Source: Sabethes cyaneus
Lineage: Eukaryota; Arthropoda; Insecta; Diptera; Culicidae
NCBI RefSeq assembly: GCF_943734655.1
Contig: NC_071354.1
Coordinates: forward strand, 156,633,142 to 156,697,141
Direction: 5' to 3'
DNA length: 64,000 nucleotides
The notes under the pieces were generated by a model. It was not told where the DNA came from and did no database searches. It saw only the letters and a program-made list of their open reading frames with translations. The position numbers and the translations under genes are program-made. Positions 23,153-35,619 of the stretch are shown piece by piece. Positions within the stretch are counted from its first letter, which is position 1; every line of letters starts with the position of its first letter.

Positions 23153-24480
23153 CGATTAAATCAACCTATTGGTGGAAGGAACCTTTGTTATACCATCTTA
23201 TTTGTCATTTGAGTTAAAAATCGACAAGTCTTCGGAACATAATTCAACTCTTGTTAACGTTGTGTTAAATATTATCAACACGTATTTAATATACTATGCA
23301 TATGTATTTAATATACTGAATAGCTTAGTGGAAAATGTGGTTTTCTAACAAAAGCAATAAAAAATGTGTGCAAGTTATTGAGCAGTTATTGATATTTAAG
23401 GAGGAATCCTACTCTGGAAAGTGGAAACAAATCGATTTTTTTTTTGTAAATGGCCATCATTTTGATAATTTTTCGAATATTCAATTATCGTTCCGAAACA
23501 ATTTAGCTATTGACCTTATGTTTCGAAATCATCATTCAAATCCGTTCTCCTATATTTCGTTGGTTTCCGGCAGCGGTACGTATCGCTACAAAGTAAATGT
23601 TTTCTAGTGAGCATTCATTCCCCCCATTGCCAACAGTATAATAATCACTATTTTTTCTCAAAAAAATGCAAAATACACATTCAAACACAACACATTACCC
23701 CAACACTTAACTTTAATTCCATCTGAAAAAAATCCCGAAATTCCATTATTTGACGACACTACAGACTAGAGTCTCCCCTCCCCCTATGTTCTACAACTTT
23801 TGTTAAGACATTTCTCTTTTGGATGCACCTAAAAAACAAAAATTTGTGCCAACCTATTCGGAGGATTCTAAGTCACCCTAATAATGCAAAAAGAAGCGCT
23901 TAATAAGCTTTCCCAAAGACACACCGCTTGAGAAATCAGGTTTTTTACGCTACGTTTTTGAGGTTTGGCCCCGCTGTATTCTATTTAATTCATATTAGTA
24001 AAGTTTACTTAAATAATTTCATCAAATTTTTATCAAATAAGTTTTGACCGGTAAGACAATTTCTTACCAAATTTAGCAGCTATGTTTAGAGCGTTAAGAC
24101 CTTTCGTTTGATACTAAAATAATTTAATTCTGACACATCTTGTTAAAATCGATATACAATATTCTAAATTTTATTGTGTTATATTTTATATACGATTACT
24201 CATAACTTCCAAATTAAACGCCAAATCTAAAAATAAATCAATACTAATAGCGCATAGATCGGGTTGGGCCATCTCTGAAAAACGTTCGACTATTCGACGC
24301 CTAGTAAAAACACATTTCAAAACATAACATTTAAACTGCTGTTTTTCAACAAAACTCCTCTAAAGTTTTTGCAACAGCAAGACCTTTCATTTGATACTAA
24401 AATTATTAAAATAGGTTGAAGGTCCCGAAGAAAATCGAGTCACGTAGTTTTCATATTTTACTTATAACTTTTAAACGAAA
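23153..24480 (-). mobile_element. Interspersed repeat, truncated copy of the element at 46.7-49.2 kb
   Basis: The end nearest 23153 (ATTAAATC-ACCTA-TGGTG...AACCTTTGTTATACCATCTTAT) is the reverse complement of 49150-49206. The motif around 24255-24290 (atagatcgggttgggccatc) and the 'gacctttc-ttgatactaaaat' blocks match 47025-47480. Truncated at its far end, where a short 'ccggggtga-attg-gcc' minisatellite (24513-24550) follows. The ORF at 23335-23607 lies inside it and looks non-coding. Confidence 0.7.
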
Positions 24481-24833
24481 TGTCGGACTTACAATTCAAT
24501 ACCGCCATCCGGGGTGACATTGGGCCACCGGGGTGAGATTGTGCCAAAAAAGTTCTAATGTCTAGTTTCAAACCCCTTTACAGGTCCACTGAGATGCCCA
24601 GGCTGGGGCACGTGTTCCGTCTGCTCTATGAAATCGGTATTTTTTCGATAAGCATATTATTTGCATAAAAATAGATCCGCTGTCCTACGATAATTTGCTT
24701 CTGAAAAGTCGGTGTCCCACCTCCTGTAATAGCTGGGCACGCCATTGGGTTCAGGACATAATGGATCACATTCACTCAATAAACTCTAAACGATAAAATC
24801 AACTAACGACTTTTTTATTGATCAATGTGGTGA

Positions 24834-25598
24834 CTACTTTTTGGATTCTTGCTCTAAAGTTCGTCGCGCTTCTTCAAACTTAAAATCGATCGGCTTATCG
24901 TATCCCATAATTTTGATATAATGCGTCGGATCCGGAAACAATGTTGGATCAACAAATAGGGATTTGTCGCCTACCATGAATGTCGTGAACATACCAGGCA
25001 CTTCCGGTACTACCACATCCTTTATTCGAAATTTAGTCTGTAATAATTGGTTATCATTAAAAAAAGGAACTGGAAGATATAGACTGACAGTTCTAGAATA
25101 GAATCTAACATTCTCACAACTTTAACATACCTGCTGTCGCTGGAGTAAAAATGTAATAGTGATTGCGGTATATTCCTGTGTAGTGGAATCATAACTTAGG
25201 TCTGTAACGTATCTTTTGGTAATGAGATGCAGCAGGAAAGGTGTCACAAATGTGAAAAATCCAGCTATCCCACATATTGCCACTATCATAGGAGTGCCAC
25301 CGATTTTGTTTGCTTGCTCCAACAAAATTGGCTGAGCAACCAGTCCGCCTATGCTTGTGACGAGCGAAAAAACTTTTACCGCTCGTATTTGCGGGGTTAA
25401 TACTCCGTGATAAACCTGCTTTTCGTTTTCACCGGTAGCTTCGGTACAAAAATATTTGAGAACCGGCACTGGTCGTCGGCAAGCACTTTTCATTGAGCAG
25501 CAACATAATATACTCTGTTTCGAATGAGCCACGGGAGACTGCAAATATCGGATCCCCCGGGACATAACACGCAAACATAACATTGTTTTAAACTGCAA
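24834..25598 (-). CDS. TMEM70: TMEM70 homologue, mitochondrial ATP synthase/complex I assembly factor
   Basis: An inner-membrane protein that helps build the ATP synthase c-ring and complex I (family knowledge). Two exons: 25598-25131 and 25037-24834, joined in phase 0 across a 93-bp intron, about 223 residues, a normal length. The N-terminus is Arg/Ser-rich with few acids, like a mitochondrial presequence. Then come YHGVLTPQIRAVKVFSLVTS, a first hydrophobic segment (IGGLVAQPILLEQ), a second (PMIVAICGIAGFFTFVTPFL), HLITKRYVTDLSYD, TTQEYTAITITF, FTTFMVGDKSLFVDP and HYIKIMGYDKP, all hallmark TMEM70 blocks. AATAAA (minus) at 24814-24819 is just past the stop. Starts at 25598 or at the next in-frame Met; the former keeps a longer presequence. 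Confidence 0.9.
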
Positions 25599-25875
25599 AA
25601 AATTGTATGCTACAAATTCAGATAAATCTGTTCTTTTTTATATTGTATAATACACTGCACTGCTTTCCCAAAAAACATTGTACAATAAATCTGACGTTTT
25701 CGATATACTGTGGTACTGACATTTCGTCCCTCAAGCCTCAACCAATAATTTTTGAAAAGGGCAAATGCAAAAATTGACAACTTTTTCCACTTTTTCGCCT
25801 TTATTAAAATCCACAAGTCAAAAACACTTTCAACAACTTATCAACTCTGCCAAGAGTCAAGAGAGAGAGTTCCGA

Positions 25876-26285
25876 ATGGACTCTCGGAAAAGTTAATCGA
25901 TTGGTGAATGGGTCGATTAACTTTTCCGAAATATTAACTTTTCTGAGTAGTCCTATAAGAGTCGTTGAAAATGATAAATACAAAAGCGAAAAATAAATTC
26001 TCGGATACAGGATACACATTTGTATGTATCTAGAAGTTGTATTGTAAAGAAATATGTAGCAAGATCTTTATGGAATAATAATACTTAGTTCCTTTCAATA
26101 TATTTAAAATAATCGGTTATATGTTATAATACTAGTTTACTTTTATTTTTTTCGTAGTCTACGACAACGTTTTGATATATTGTTACGCTTGTTTTATATT
26201 CCCTGATCCCTGCTGTTCCTTATTTCGCATTTGAAATTCAATCTGAGCTTGCACTTTTCCAGTATGTTCCGAATAAAATTACTGC
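25876..26285 (-). mobile_element. Truncated TA-type MITE near the catalase 1A promoter
   Basis: Reverse complement of the right-hand part of the full element at 55453-56132: ATGGACTCTCGGAAAAGTTAATCGATTGG at the 25.9-kb end, then GTAGTCTACGA, then 'ctttTCCAGTATGTT'. The other half and terminus are gone. It lies between the TMEM70 start and the catalase 1A TATA box. Confidence 0.8.
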
Positions 26286-26428
26286 TCGTTTGTCAAAATA
26301 TCAAACAATTCACATTATGAACAGATTTTAAGCAGTTGAGAAGAAATATAATTACCGAACTGTCAAATTTTTCCTAAAAAGAGTGAAAAATTTCGCGAAA
26401 TTGTTCACAACCTCAGTGTATCGTTGAG

Positions 26429-26436
26429 TATAAAAT
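26429..26436 (+). promoter_or_regulatory. TATA box of catalase first exon 1A
   Basis: TATAAAAT about 345 nt upstream of the 1A ATG at 26781. The putative leader contains repeated 'catca' and 'ttcaca' motifs. Divergent from TMEM70 on the other strand. Confidence 0.5.
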
Positions 26437-26780
26437 AATATCTGGCATCTCTGATTTCATTTCGCTTCACACATCAACATCACATAGTTCACAGTTCACA
26501 TTCGCCGGCTTGAATGTCATTATCGTCATTCAAGTCATCAACATCATCATCGCTTTATTATTTTGGATTATTTGGAATTTCGGTTTTCGGATTGGATTTT
26601 GGTTTGGTGGTGCCGTTTGCTTGTGCAAATCAAGTTGAAAGAATAACAGATATTTTATATTGTATTAGCAAAACAATTGCCTTTTCTACGTGATCTGTAA
26701 TCTGTTGCCGCTGAAATATTGCTTATCACAAAACTTTCAGTGATATTCAAAACACGCAAATTAAACTCGATCAAAACAAA

Positions 26781-26834
26781 ATGTCCCGCAATCCTGCAGA
26801 AAATCAGTTGAATAATTACAAGAATACACAAAAG
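26781..26834 (+). CDS. Cat: Catalase first coding exon 1A
   Basis: Eighteen codons, MSRNPAENQLNNYKNTQK, ending at a phase-0 donor AAG|GTAAGA. Insect catalases begin with this type of segment (N-QL--YK--Q), and the catalase body exon at 50898 begins in phase 0 with EKTVSVTSNGAP but has no initiator of its own. Splicing over a 24-kb intron would make a full-length catalase. A second version of this exon (1B) lies 5 kb downstream; they differ at 4 of 18 residues. Confidence 0.8.
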
Positions 26835-29630
26835 GTAAGAAATAAATGTTCCTATTATCTTAAAAGGATGAGCAATATTTGGAGTGAACTTATTTATTTT
26901 GTCGTTAACGAGAAACCAGCAGCCATTAACTTTTCGTCGGAGAGCCCAATTTCGGAAGCAGTTTTTGGGTCCAAAAGTGGGTTTCTGTTTATAAAAATGT
27001 ATTTACTGATTCTTCTTGCCAATCTGAACACAGCAAATATATTTTCATGAACAAAGTTTTAGTTTCAAACAAAAAAACAGCTTTTAAAATTTACAGAATC
27101 GATTTCACCTTAATCTTATTAATTTTTGTTATGTTCTGTTGGGCAAAGTAAAACTTCCCGACAACCAATATTACAATTTACTAAATTAATTGACATAAAT
27201 TTAGTTGAACTCACACTACCGCAAGCCGTTCTAGAAATACTAAGGACTTTCGGGTTGAGCCTCACGGTTAGTCTTTGATATTATTTGTGGAATAGCTAGA
27301 CTGCTTATGAGTATTCCACACTAAGCAAATTTCATGAATACGGCAGTCTATCGAAAATTAAACAACAAACCAAAAGATATTTAAATTCAAATTCTCGAGC
27401 AATTGATTTTGATCTGTATTTTTGCGCCATTCACATTTTGCAATAATACCTACATTTTCAGCTTGTCAAAAAAACCTTTTTGCTTTAGGTACATAAAATA
27501 TAGAGCTAACATATAATCTGATGTTAAAAACAAGAATGCCAAAAGTCCAGAAGAATGCTCGATGCAACTACCCTCACGATTTCTAACCACGCGAAATATA
27601 ATTAGCACATAGGTGCTCTATATATTATAGATAATTTACAGACTTTGAGCCAATAAACGACATTTTCTTATCAAGTTGAAATCGCAAATGAATAAGGAAC
27701 ATATCACACAAACACATTTTCTGATGAAATATCAAGTTCTTTTAGTGAAATAACCCTACGCTTGAACTAATATTAGCCTTCACCTAGAACCTTTAATTAT
27801 ATACGTTTAGCTAAATATGTTACTGTTATTTTATGTTCCGCATGGTAAACCAATCAATCGTGGTCAGCTCATCAGCTGTTGGCAGTCGCACTCATGCATA
27901 ATATATGAAGGTACAACCATATGCAACAAATGCACGATATCTTTAAATTACAAATAACCTTCAGAAAACAGAGTTGACCATACATTGTCTATACTTACTC
28001 AATTTCAATTTGCTAACATTACCAAATTCATTGTAAATTTTTCCTATGTCATCGTTATTCAATTTGTTTTAAGCTTTTTTTTATGTAAATATTTGATTAC
28101 ACAGATTACACAAAATACTGCTATATCATATTGTATGTTCAATCACAAGTGGTGACATTTCAACACTATTAGAATTGTTCGATTGCAAAATCTAGTCTCG
28201 ATATTTTTTCAATTGAACATATATTTAACATCATCGAGAACTACAAAGCCTTCTTTGAACATCGGCAGCAAAGGGATGAGAATTGATATCGATTTTTTTT
28301 ATCTCACGCGCAACTTGGTGAATTATTTAGTTGTAGCAAAAACACTTAAAAAACTGATGCAACTGTATGGAATAGCCTACACGGGTTAACGCGGACATGC
28401 AAATGTGCATGTTCCACATTGTTGTTTCATCCAAAGTATCATTCCATTCTTGCTTTCGATTTAAATTATTTGATTTAGTTTATATGCTTGAGTATGGATT
28501 CATCATCATTAAAGTGCTTTAATATTGTTTGAGTATTTGCTATTTTCCGCATTATATTATCCGCTTTGTCGCTAGTAAACAATAGTATATTTTGCTCGGT
28601 TTTTCTTCTGTACAGTTACAAAAGATTATGTTAAAAAGTATAATGTCTTGTATATACAGACCGCAGCAAAATTTTCCTTTATACGAAATATTCAGGGGTT
28701 TTTCAAAATTATCGTAAAAAATTTCTTGGTTTTAGAATTTGTACGAAATTTTGTACGTGAGTAAACCGATCGTAAGTTAAACGTAGTATTTGGAAAACTC
28801 GGGTTCTTATGTTTCTCCGGAAGGCTTCAAACAAAACTGTCCGATTTTTTCATACTAAAATGTAAGTACATTTTCTCAACAAGCCAGAAACATCGTTTGG
28901 AGAAAGTTCTTCAAAAACAATGTCACAACGGTTTCCAAACTTCCATCCAATATTTAATTTTTCAATGATAAAAATCACGACACGACAGCGTTGTTTTTTG
29001 TTTTTAAATCATTGCTGGCAAACTACCAATTAACGACAGCATGTGATCGGTCGTTAGTTTTTCGGAAGTAACTCAGGAAAAAAATATTGTTATACTATAA
29101 GCGAATGCGTCTATTATTTTGAGTAAAAAAAACAAACACAAGGAGCCGCAAGCATTAACCCATAACCTCATGCTAGTAATAATTCAGCATCTTTAGTAAC
29201 AGATAGCGGTATATCAGCAATAATAAGTATTACCGTAATTTAACATTATTTGAGCACTAGTAGTGTATACAATGTCCAATATAATCTTTACAAGCTTTTA
29301 GACGAATGCATTATAACTAATTATAACAGCCTTTACTTGACTACTTATCTTGCTTATATAAGGCTACTGTTCGTGCTCTCTTTCCGGTACTACATGCTGT
29401 CTTTTTTTAGCCGATTGGATCCCAAAGCGAACTACAAAGGACGATTTTAACACGACTGATTTCAATCCAGTTGGGGTAATTTTTGGAACCTTGGTCGCTC
29501 TAAGAAAATCACCTATTATTCAAAAATCTACATTTTTATTTATTTGTTTTCTGCTTATCAGATGATTTTAATCAATATGTCATGCTTAGTTTTGTTAAAA
29601 TATAACAAAATAAAAGTATTGTTAGACCAA
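26835..29630. other. Catalase intron sequence without recognised elements
   Basis: AT-rich intron between alternative exon 1A and the LINE remnant at 29.64 kb. No coding exon, RNA gene or clean terminal repeat seen; short ORFs at 28183 and 29250 have no domain features. Confidence 0.5.
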
Positions 29631-29639
29631 CCTCGTGTT

Positions 29640-30595
29640 TTGCCTTAACCTTCAATGAGATCAGGCATATCAACGCCACCTACAAGGTACCCTCCCAGGT
29701 TTTGTTACATCGTCTATTCACAATAGCTGGACAATTCGTAGGGTAATATCAGGTGAGCTTTATCCGCCCATGCTACAGCGGATGAAATTTTCACTCTCTG
29801 ACAAATCCTCCAGAAATGTCCGGAGCACAACACGCCTACACATCATGTTCGTGGATTTCAGGGCAGTATACGATATAGTCGAGCGCGAACGATTATGGCA
29901 GAAAAATGTACGAGAACGGTTTTCCGGACATACTTACACGGTTGATCAAAACTACCCAGTAGCATGAGTTTATATACTTAGGATCTCTGATCACGCCATG
30001 TTCGAATCTCGGCTGGGAGGTGCTTCTATAGAGTCTGTCGATAAAGAAGGGTCAAGTTCTCAGCAGGACGTTTATATCCATGCAAAGCAAAGCAAAGGCT
30101 TTTTCTCTGATCATGCCGACAATAATATGAGTAAGGAGATTTAACGAAGTCGAGCCTACTTTTCCCTCCACAAGACACTACTATCGAGGAGCATATGCCG
30201 ACGTACAAATCGGACGATGAACAAAACGCTTATCAAACGAGTAGTCCTCTACGGACCTAAGACTGTAACTATGCTTGCGTTAGTCACGTGTACTTGCCGT
30301 ATTTGAACGAAAGATATTATTGCGGACTATTTTTGGCGGCGTACAAACGGTAAGCGGAGAGTGGCTGTAGGCACTGCTTGAAGAAATTCCCATCGTACAC
30401 CTGGCGAAATTTGGGAGACTACGGTGGGCCGGCTGCGTCGCAAGGAGGCCGGGCGACTGTGCAGTGAAATCCGTCCTCTTCGAGAACCCCATCGGCACTA
30501 GGAATAGAGGGGTCTAACGTGCCAGATGGCTCGACCAAGTTGAAGCCGACTTGCGTGTGTCCAGACGCTCAATGAATTGACGACGAGTCAATTCA
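29640..30595 (+). mobile_element. LINE reverse transcriptase remnant, split by a SINE
   Basis: Reads, with stops and frameshifts, YKVPSQVLLHRL, FRAVYDIVERERLW, EFIYLGSLI (broken) NNMSKEI, then LLRTIFGGVQ, EEIPIVHLAKFGRLRWAG and DCAVKSVLFENPIGTRNRG. Same family as 54.6-56.7 kb. The reading frame is interrupted at 29998-30103 by a SINE. Confidence 0.8.
29998..30103 (+). mobile_element. 5'-truncated SINE (family A) nested in the LINE
   Basis: Starts at the B-box (GTTCGAATCTCGGCTGGGAGG), continues with GTCTGTCGATAAAGAAGG and ends in CAAAGCAAAGCAAAGG. Flanked by near-identical TCTCTGATCACGCC (29984-29997) and TCTCTGATCATGCC (30104-30117), a 14-bp target duplication. Confidence 0.85.
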
Positions 30596-31479
30596 TGGTT
30601 TTCAATTCAATTCTCTAAAAATCGACCTTTTCGGTTACGTGATCGGAACTAGGAGCTGATCGGAATTACGTGCGGTCACTATACTTGAAATATACTATTA
30701 TACTAAGAATACTATTATGATAAGAATTTTGGATCGGGAAAATCAGCCCAATTATTGTACCAATACCTAAGTTATGATTAGTTATAAGTTTTGAAATTTT
30801 TAAGATACGGTTGTGTGCCATTTTTGGAGAGTTCCGATTTTAACAAATTAGAACATTCGTTTTCGGAAACTTGTAAATGCGCTGTCATGCACAGCCTATA
30901 ACAATAACACTAAATAGGTAAACAATGTTACGCACGAATTATTAATCTTTGGCAAAAACATGCTAATTATGTCAATGACAGCTGGTATATTTTTTCTCAT
31001 ACTATAACGCAGTAAAATTTAATTTTCTCTTGTTAGCAAGCCTTATTTTTTCCAATTATAAATTGTATTATTTCAGTTCAATAATACGTTGTGAAATAGA
31101 TTTAGATTGATAGCCTTCATTCAATAAAAATTTAAAGAATTAGTGTATGTTCTACAATGCAATGTATGTACATTGTTTATGATTCATCGAAACTTACTCG
31201 ATGTACGGGATCGTGTGTGAATGTATTAAATACTCTGATTTTATAATTATATAGCTTGATTTGATGGAATAAATCGACAATGATCAACTCCTTTCCGCTA
31301 AAATAAAAAACAGGTACTATGGGCTTATCCTGGGTTCTATCAAACCATCACTAAGAACAACAAAGACAGGGTTGTATTTTGTGTAGGTTCAAAGCCCCGC
31401 GATCACAAACAACAACCGGCTTACAACCGAAGCACAGAACACACCAGACACCACCGAAGCTTTAGTAGTCGGCGCGCCG

Positions 31480-31786
31480 TGGTGGTAATCAATAAAAGAG
31501 CATGACTGTCGGCCGCTCGCTGCCAGTCAGGTTAAATATTTCTTACCGGCAGCAACTCTCTCCACAATTAAATCCAGCTTCGCTGTTCGCGCGGTACGCG
31601 TTTAGTTGTGATATACATATATAATACCTACATACAAATATACGGTGTGTATTCGTGCCTGCTTGCTTATCAAAGATCCAGTTGGGGGTACAAAAACCGG
31701 ACTACGGACAAATAGATCGCTCAGTGAACCAAAGTGCTAACTCTGCTACGCTGCAAGTTGAAAGTGATCCCATACAGTGCGTCAAA
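31480..31786 (+). promoter_or_regulatory. Putative promoter and leader of catalase first exon 1B
   Basis: A locally GC/CpG-rich island in an AT-rich intron (GGCGCGCCGTGGTGG, CGGCCGCTCGC, GCGCGGTACGCG). It contains a TATA-like AATAAAAG at about 31491 and an initiator-like CCAGTCAG at about 31524, then an uninterrupted leader to the ATG at 31787. The frame is open upstream to 31655 but without an in-frame ATG. Confidence 0.5.
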
Positions 31787-31840
31787 ATGTCTCGCAATCC
31801 TGCCGAAAATCAACTAAACTTGTACAAGGAATGTCAAAAG
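31787..31840 (+). CDS. Cat: Catalase first coding exon 1B
   Basis: Eighteen codons, MSRNPAENQLNLYKECQK, ending at a phase-0 donor AAG|GTAGAT. Same length and phase as exon 1A, 14 of 18 residues identical, with many synonymous changes (for example TCC/TCT, GCA/GCC, CAG/CAA, TTG/CTA), so the protein sequence has been conserved since duplication. The donor is weaker at +3 to +6 than that of 1A. Would join 50898 in frame. Confidence 0.8.
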
Positions 31841-34590
31841 GTAGATAAAAACTTAGTTTTGTATTGTATCAGAGAAACTAAAGGACGGAACATGACTAGA
31901 ATGAAATTCTAGAATTTGTTGGAATTTACCTTTCGCTTTATAGCACAAAACTCAATATTTTCCATAGACTAGTGGTTACAAAATGGCAGAATTAAAAAAA
32001 ATTAAGTTTGGATGTAACTCTTAAACATGCGTTTTTGTTATACTATTCTTAAAGATTTATAGACAAAAGGCTAAAACCTGTAAACTTTAAAAACATATTA
32101 AAAACCAACAAATAATTCTAATCGTTTCTTATCTTTAAAGTTTTTTGCTGCTAAGTATATAACAATGGAAGCAATACATAGCATTAAACCTAAATTAAGT
32201 TGCGATATGATGCATAATTCCGTTACATACCTCGGTAGAGCCTAGTAACCGAATTTCTTTCCTTTGGAAGTGCCGCTGTCGAGGTTAAAATGCATACAGT
32301 AACCGGCCGGTTATTTCATTCGTACAATCGGCTGATACGACGCAATAATCATTTATACCTACATTTTAAACTCCAGCCAATATCGCATCCACACAACAAC
32401 AATCCGTCTTCTATTTCGGGATCCTGTCGTTTGTGTAAAGCGTTTGCAGTAATGACAGTGCTTAAATTTACATTACATAACGAGAGACCTCGTCAGAAGC
32501 AGTGGTGTGTATTGTTTTTTCTTTCGGGAAGGATTGATAAGATTTGTGCCGGTGTTATCATTATAACCGACCTAATGATAAAGACCGGTATTTTGTTTAC
32601 GAGTATGCGGACCCAAGCGAACAGGGGTATAGAGCTTCTAATTTTATTTGAGCTTACTGAAATGCTCGAAACAATTGTCTAGTGAGGTTCCGTCAACTAG
32701 CAACTAAATATGGTTACTTGTGATTAACAATAAAATTAGCTAGCCTAATCTGTAAGTCGTGAGAGTTTATTTACGCATTAACCCCGGTACTTTTGAAAAT
32801 CTGCAGTAGGTTATTTGGAGCTTTGATGAATTATTATTACATTAGATCTGGTGAATAATGACTCATTTTCGGATATCTACATAATAATAAAAGAGTAGCT
32901 CCTAGCTCGTCTTTCAATTTCAGAGATGGGTGAACAAAGCAAAACGAACCAAGTTAAAACATTTTATGAACCCTAGAAATTAAATAGCGAAAAATCGTGA
33001 ACCCCAATATGATTATAATGCAATGTGTAATTGGAAATTTCCACTAAGGTGTGATCTGAAATGGTGAAAATTGTAGGAAGCACTTTTCTATTCATCAAAC
33101 AGAGATGGCAAAGCTCATAAGAGTCATAAGATTAGAAAACTTCATCAACAACAGTAATGTCAACATTTAAATTCTTGTTTATTTTTTTACAGTGTGACAT
33201 AGGTCACGGTTAGATTAGGTTTAGCTTCCGATTTCGGCAACAAGACGAAAATTTAATGTTTCCAAAATATAATAGTGTCGCGGGAATGGGAAAATAAATT
33301 TTCACGATTTTTAAAATATTCAGAGCGGTATAAAAAATCAATATGACACGAGGTAGTTTATACTGTCCATGTAGTTGTATGTATGACTCCAAAAACTTTG
33401 ATAACTCTAATCAATCGTACGCTATGTCAAAATTATCTGATTATTAAATTTGTGAAGTGCGCATCGGCAAATCTTATCACAAAATATCGAAAATGGGTAT
33501 TTCCGAAATCGTAAAAAATGTTCGCTACAGCGCGTAATGTCAAAATCAGGAAGGATTACTGCCAAAAATAGTTATTACCAGAGTCGAATGGCGAAAAACC
33601 AGAAAGTTCTTATGTTTCAGTCAGTTACCATCTTCATTCTTCTTCTGTCACATTCGCAACCTTCAAGCAATGAACAACAAACGTGAAAATATTTATAAAG
33701 GGATTAGTAAAATAATTATTTGTTTATAACAGAGCTGTATAAATAAGAAAGGCACTTCATTCACTTTGCCACTGAAATCGGAATATTTACTTTTTCCTCG
33801 TAATCAAAGGCAGGTTCAGGTCCTCAATTATCATTGCGTGATGGTTTTTAATGACGAAAGGAAAACTTGTGTCACTTTCGGTCATTACGATATCTACCCT
33901 AATGCTATTAAATAGAGTAGAAATATTGATCTGTTTTCACCCTGCAATTGTGGTTAGTTGCCACTAGAGCAAAAACTTGAACGCGCAGCGGCGGTCTATA
34001 GTGGCTGTGAAATCAACCAGTTAGTTATGTTGCTTCAGAAGAAATAAACAGAAGGAATAATTATAAATTACTAGCTGAATGCCTGATCTTACTTAGGGCC
34101 CTTTGTCTTTCACCTACTTGTACATCTGTTATTGTAACAAAAAAAACTCTTTCATCATTTGAATGTCTCGATTGCCTTTGTCAACTCGCCCTTCTTTGCT
34201 TTTTTGAACCTTCGTCTTGTCAATGACCCCTTCGCCCCCCTTCCAGATACCCCTTCTTGTCGTTCAACCACTTCAACCACTGTACAGCTGTTATCGGTCC
34301 AAATGCAAAATAAATGCTCCCATTAGCCCTTTTGAACCTTCCTCACCCCCTTGGAAGAGACTGCCCCTGCCTCTTTACCCACATGTGGGGATTATGCATA
34401 TCAAAGTACATGTGTACCATATCTGATGAAGAACCATCCAGGCGTTCCGGAGTTATGTCGGAACAAAAATTCACACTTCTGTTCCTCGCCGCCCCTTCCC
34501 CTACGTTGGTTCTTTAGTCAGCTCCTCCTTGTGGTACGTATCATTCGATCTACATGCAAGAGAAGCGCAATCTTTTTTACTTATTTGGAC
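31841..34590. other. Catalase intron, no recognised gene
   Basis: AT-rich. The ORF at 32290-32682 (130 codons) shows no domain or family resemblance. From 34200 to 34520 there is C-rich sequence with degenerate 'cgttccggagttatgtcgg' repeat-like text, probably repeat-derived. Confidence 0.4.
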
Positions 34591-34893
34591 TGTGTGGCTG
34601 ATGGAAATACCTGCGAACAACATATGCGCCAACAAAGGGGTGCATACTGTATACTCACGGTTATCAGTTAACAGCAACTCCAACACGACATTTCGCGGGT
34701 CACAGGCATGCGTTGCTAATTCTACGGGTCAAAGCATGCTCGGAAATGCCTCCGTAGAATCGGCCTCTTCCTGCTGGACCGTCAGCCGCGGAATGTCGTG
34801 TCGAAGTTGCTGTTAACTAATAACCGTGCGTATACAGTATGCACCCCTTTGTTGGCGCACATGTTATTCGCAGGTATTTCCACCAGCCACACA
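34591..34893. mobile_element. Foldback element with about 108-bp arms
   Basis: TGTGTGGCTGATGGAAATAC...ATGTGCGCCAACAAAGG-type arm at the left is matched by its reverse complement ending CCACCAGCCACACA at the right; arms meet near AACGACATT/AATGTCGTG around a GC-richer loop of about 90 bp. No coding capacity, no clear target duplication. Confidence 0.8.
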
Positions 34894-35619
34894 TCCTCCT
34901 TTAACTCCATTCAAATGTTTTGGAAATGTTCAAAACTATATTAACCATTTTGTGGTTTTTACTTATACCTTCTCCCTTGATAGGAACTTGTATCGAATTA
35001 CTATAGTTTACTTCATCATAATATTCGAATATAGTTGAGGCTAACAATCCAAAAATAGGCCTTATGTCGATAAGTGCGAACATACAGCCCAAAAAATATG
35101 TTATTGTTCGAAATTAACAGATTATTACCTAGATTGAAACAACACACTTCCTAATGAGACGGTAGAAACCTTCATACTTCAGAGACGACGAAGAAATACG
35201 ATTCAATTAGCGAATGGCTTTCTTGAAGGTAGAATTTCTACCTTGAACCACCAGCCTACGGTGTGGCCTGCCGGCCGGAAAACTATCAGATGACGGATGT
35301 GAGTTATACAACCATTTAATCAGTCAGGAAATGCAATGGCTTCCTGTTCGGAAAACTGCATAAGTTGAACCATTCAACCATATGACCACTCAGGAATAGA
35401 TCCGGGCAATAGATTCTATTACAGATAGTAAAGGTGATAGAGCGGAACGTGGCGTCGGTTTTGTGCTACTTGGAAAATAAAAGAAGCGCGAATATTAATT
35501 GTAAATGCTAATTGCAGACCGTATGTCCGTGTTGAAAATCAATAGCAATTTGTTTTAATTACATTCTTAAAAGCGAAGTCGATGCTTCATTCCGTTTTTC
35601 GAAACCTGACCTGGTTTCA

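Noticed and set aside
31655..31786. In-frame N-terminal extension of catalase exon 1B
   Set aside because: The frame is open but begins with GTG; there is no in-frame ATG before 31787.
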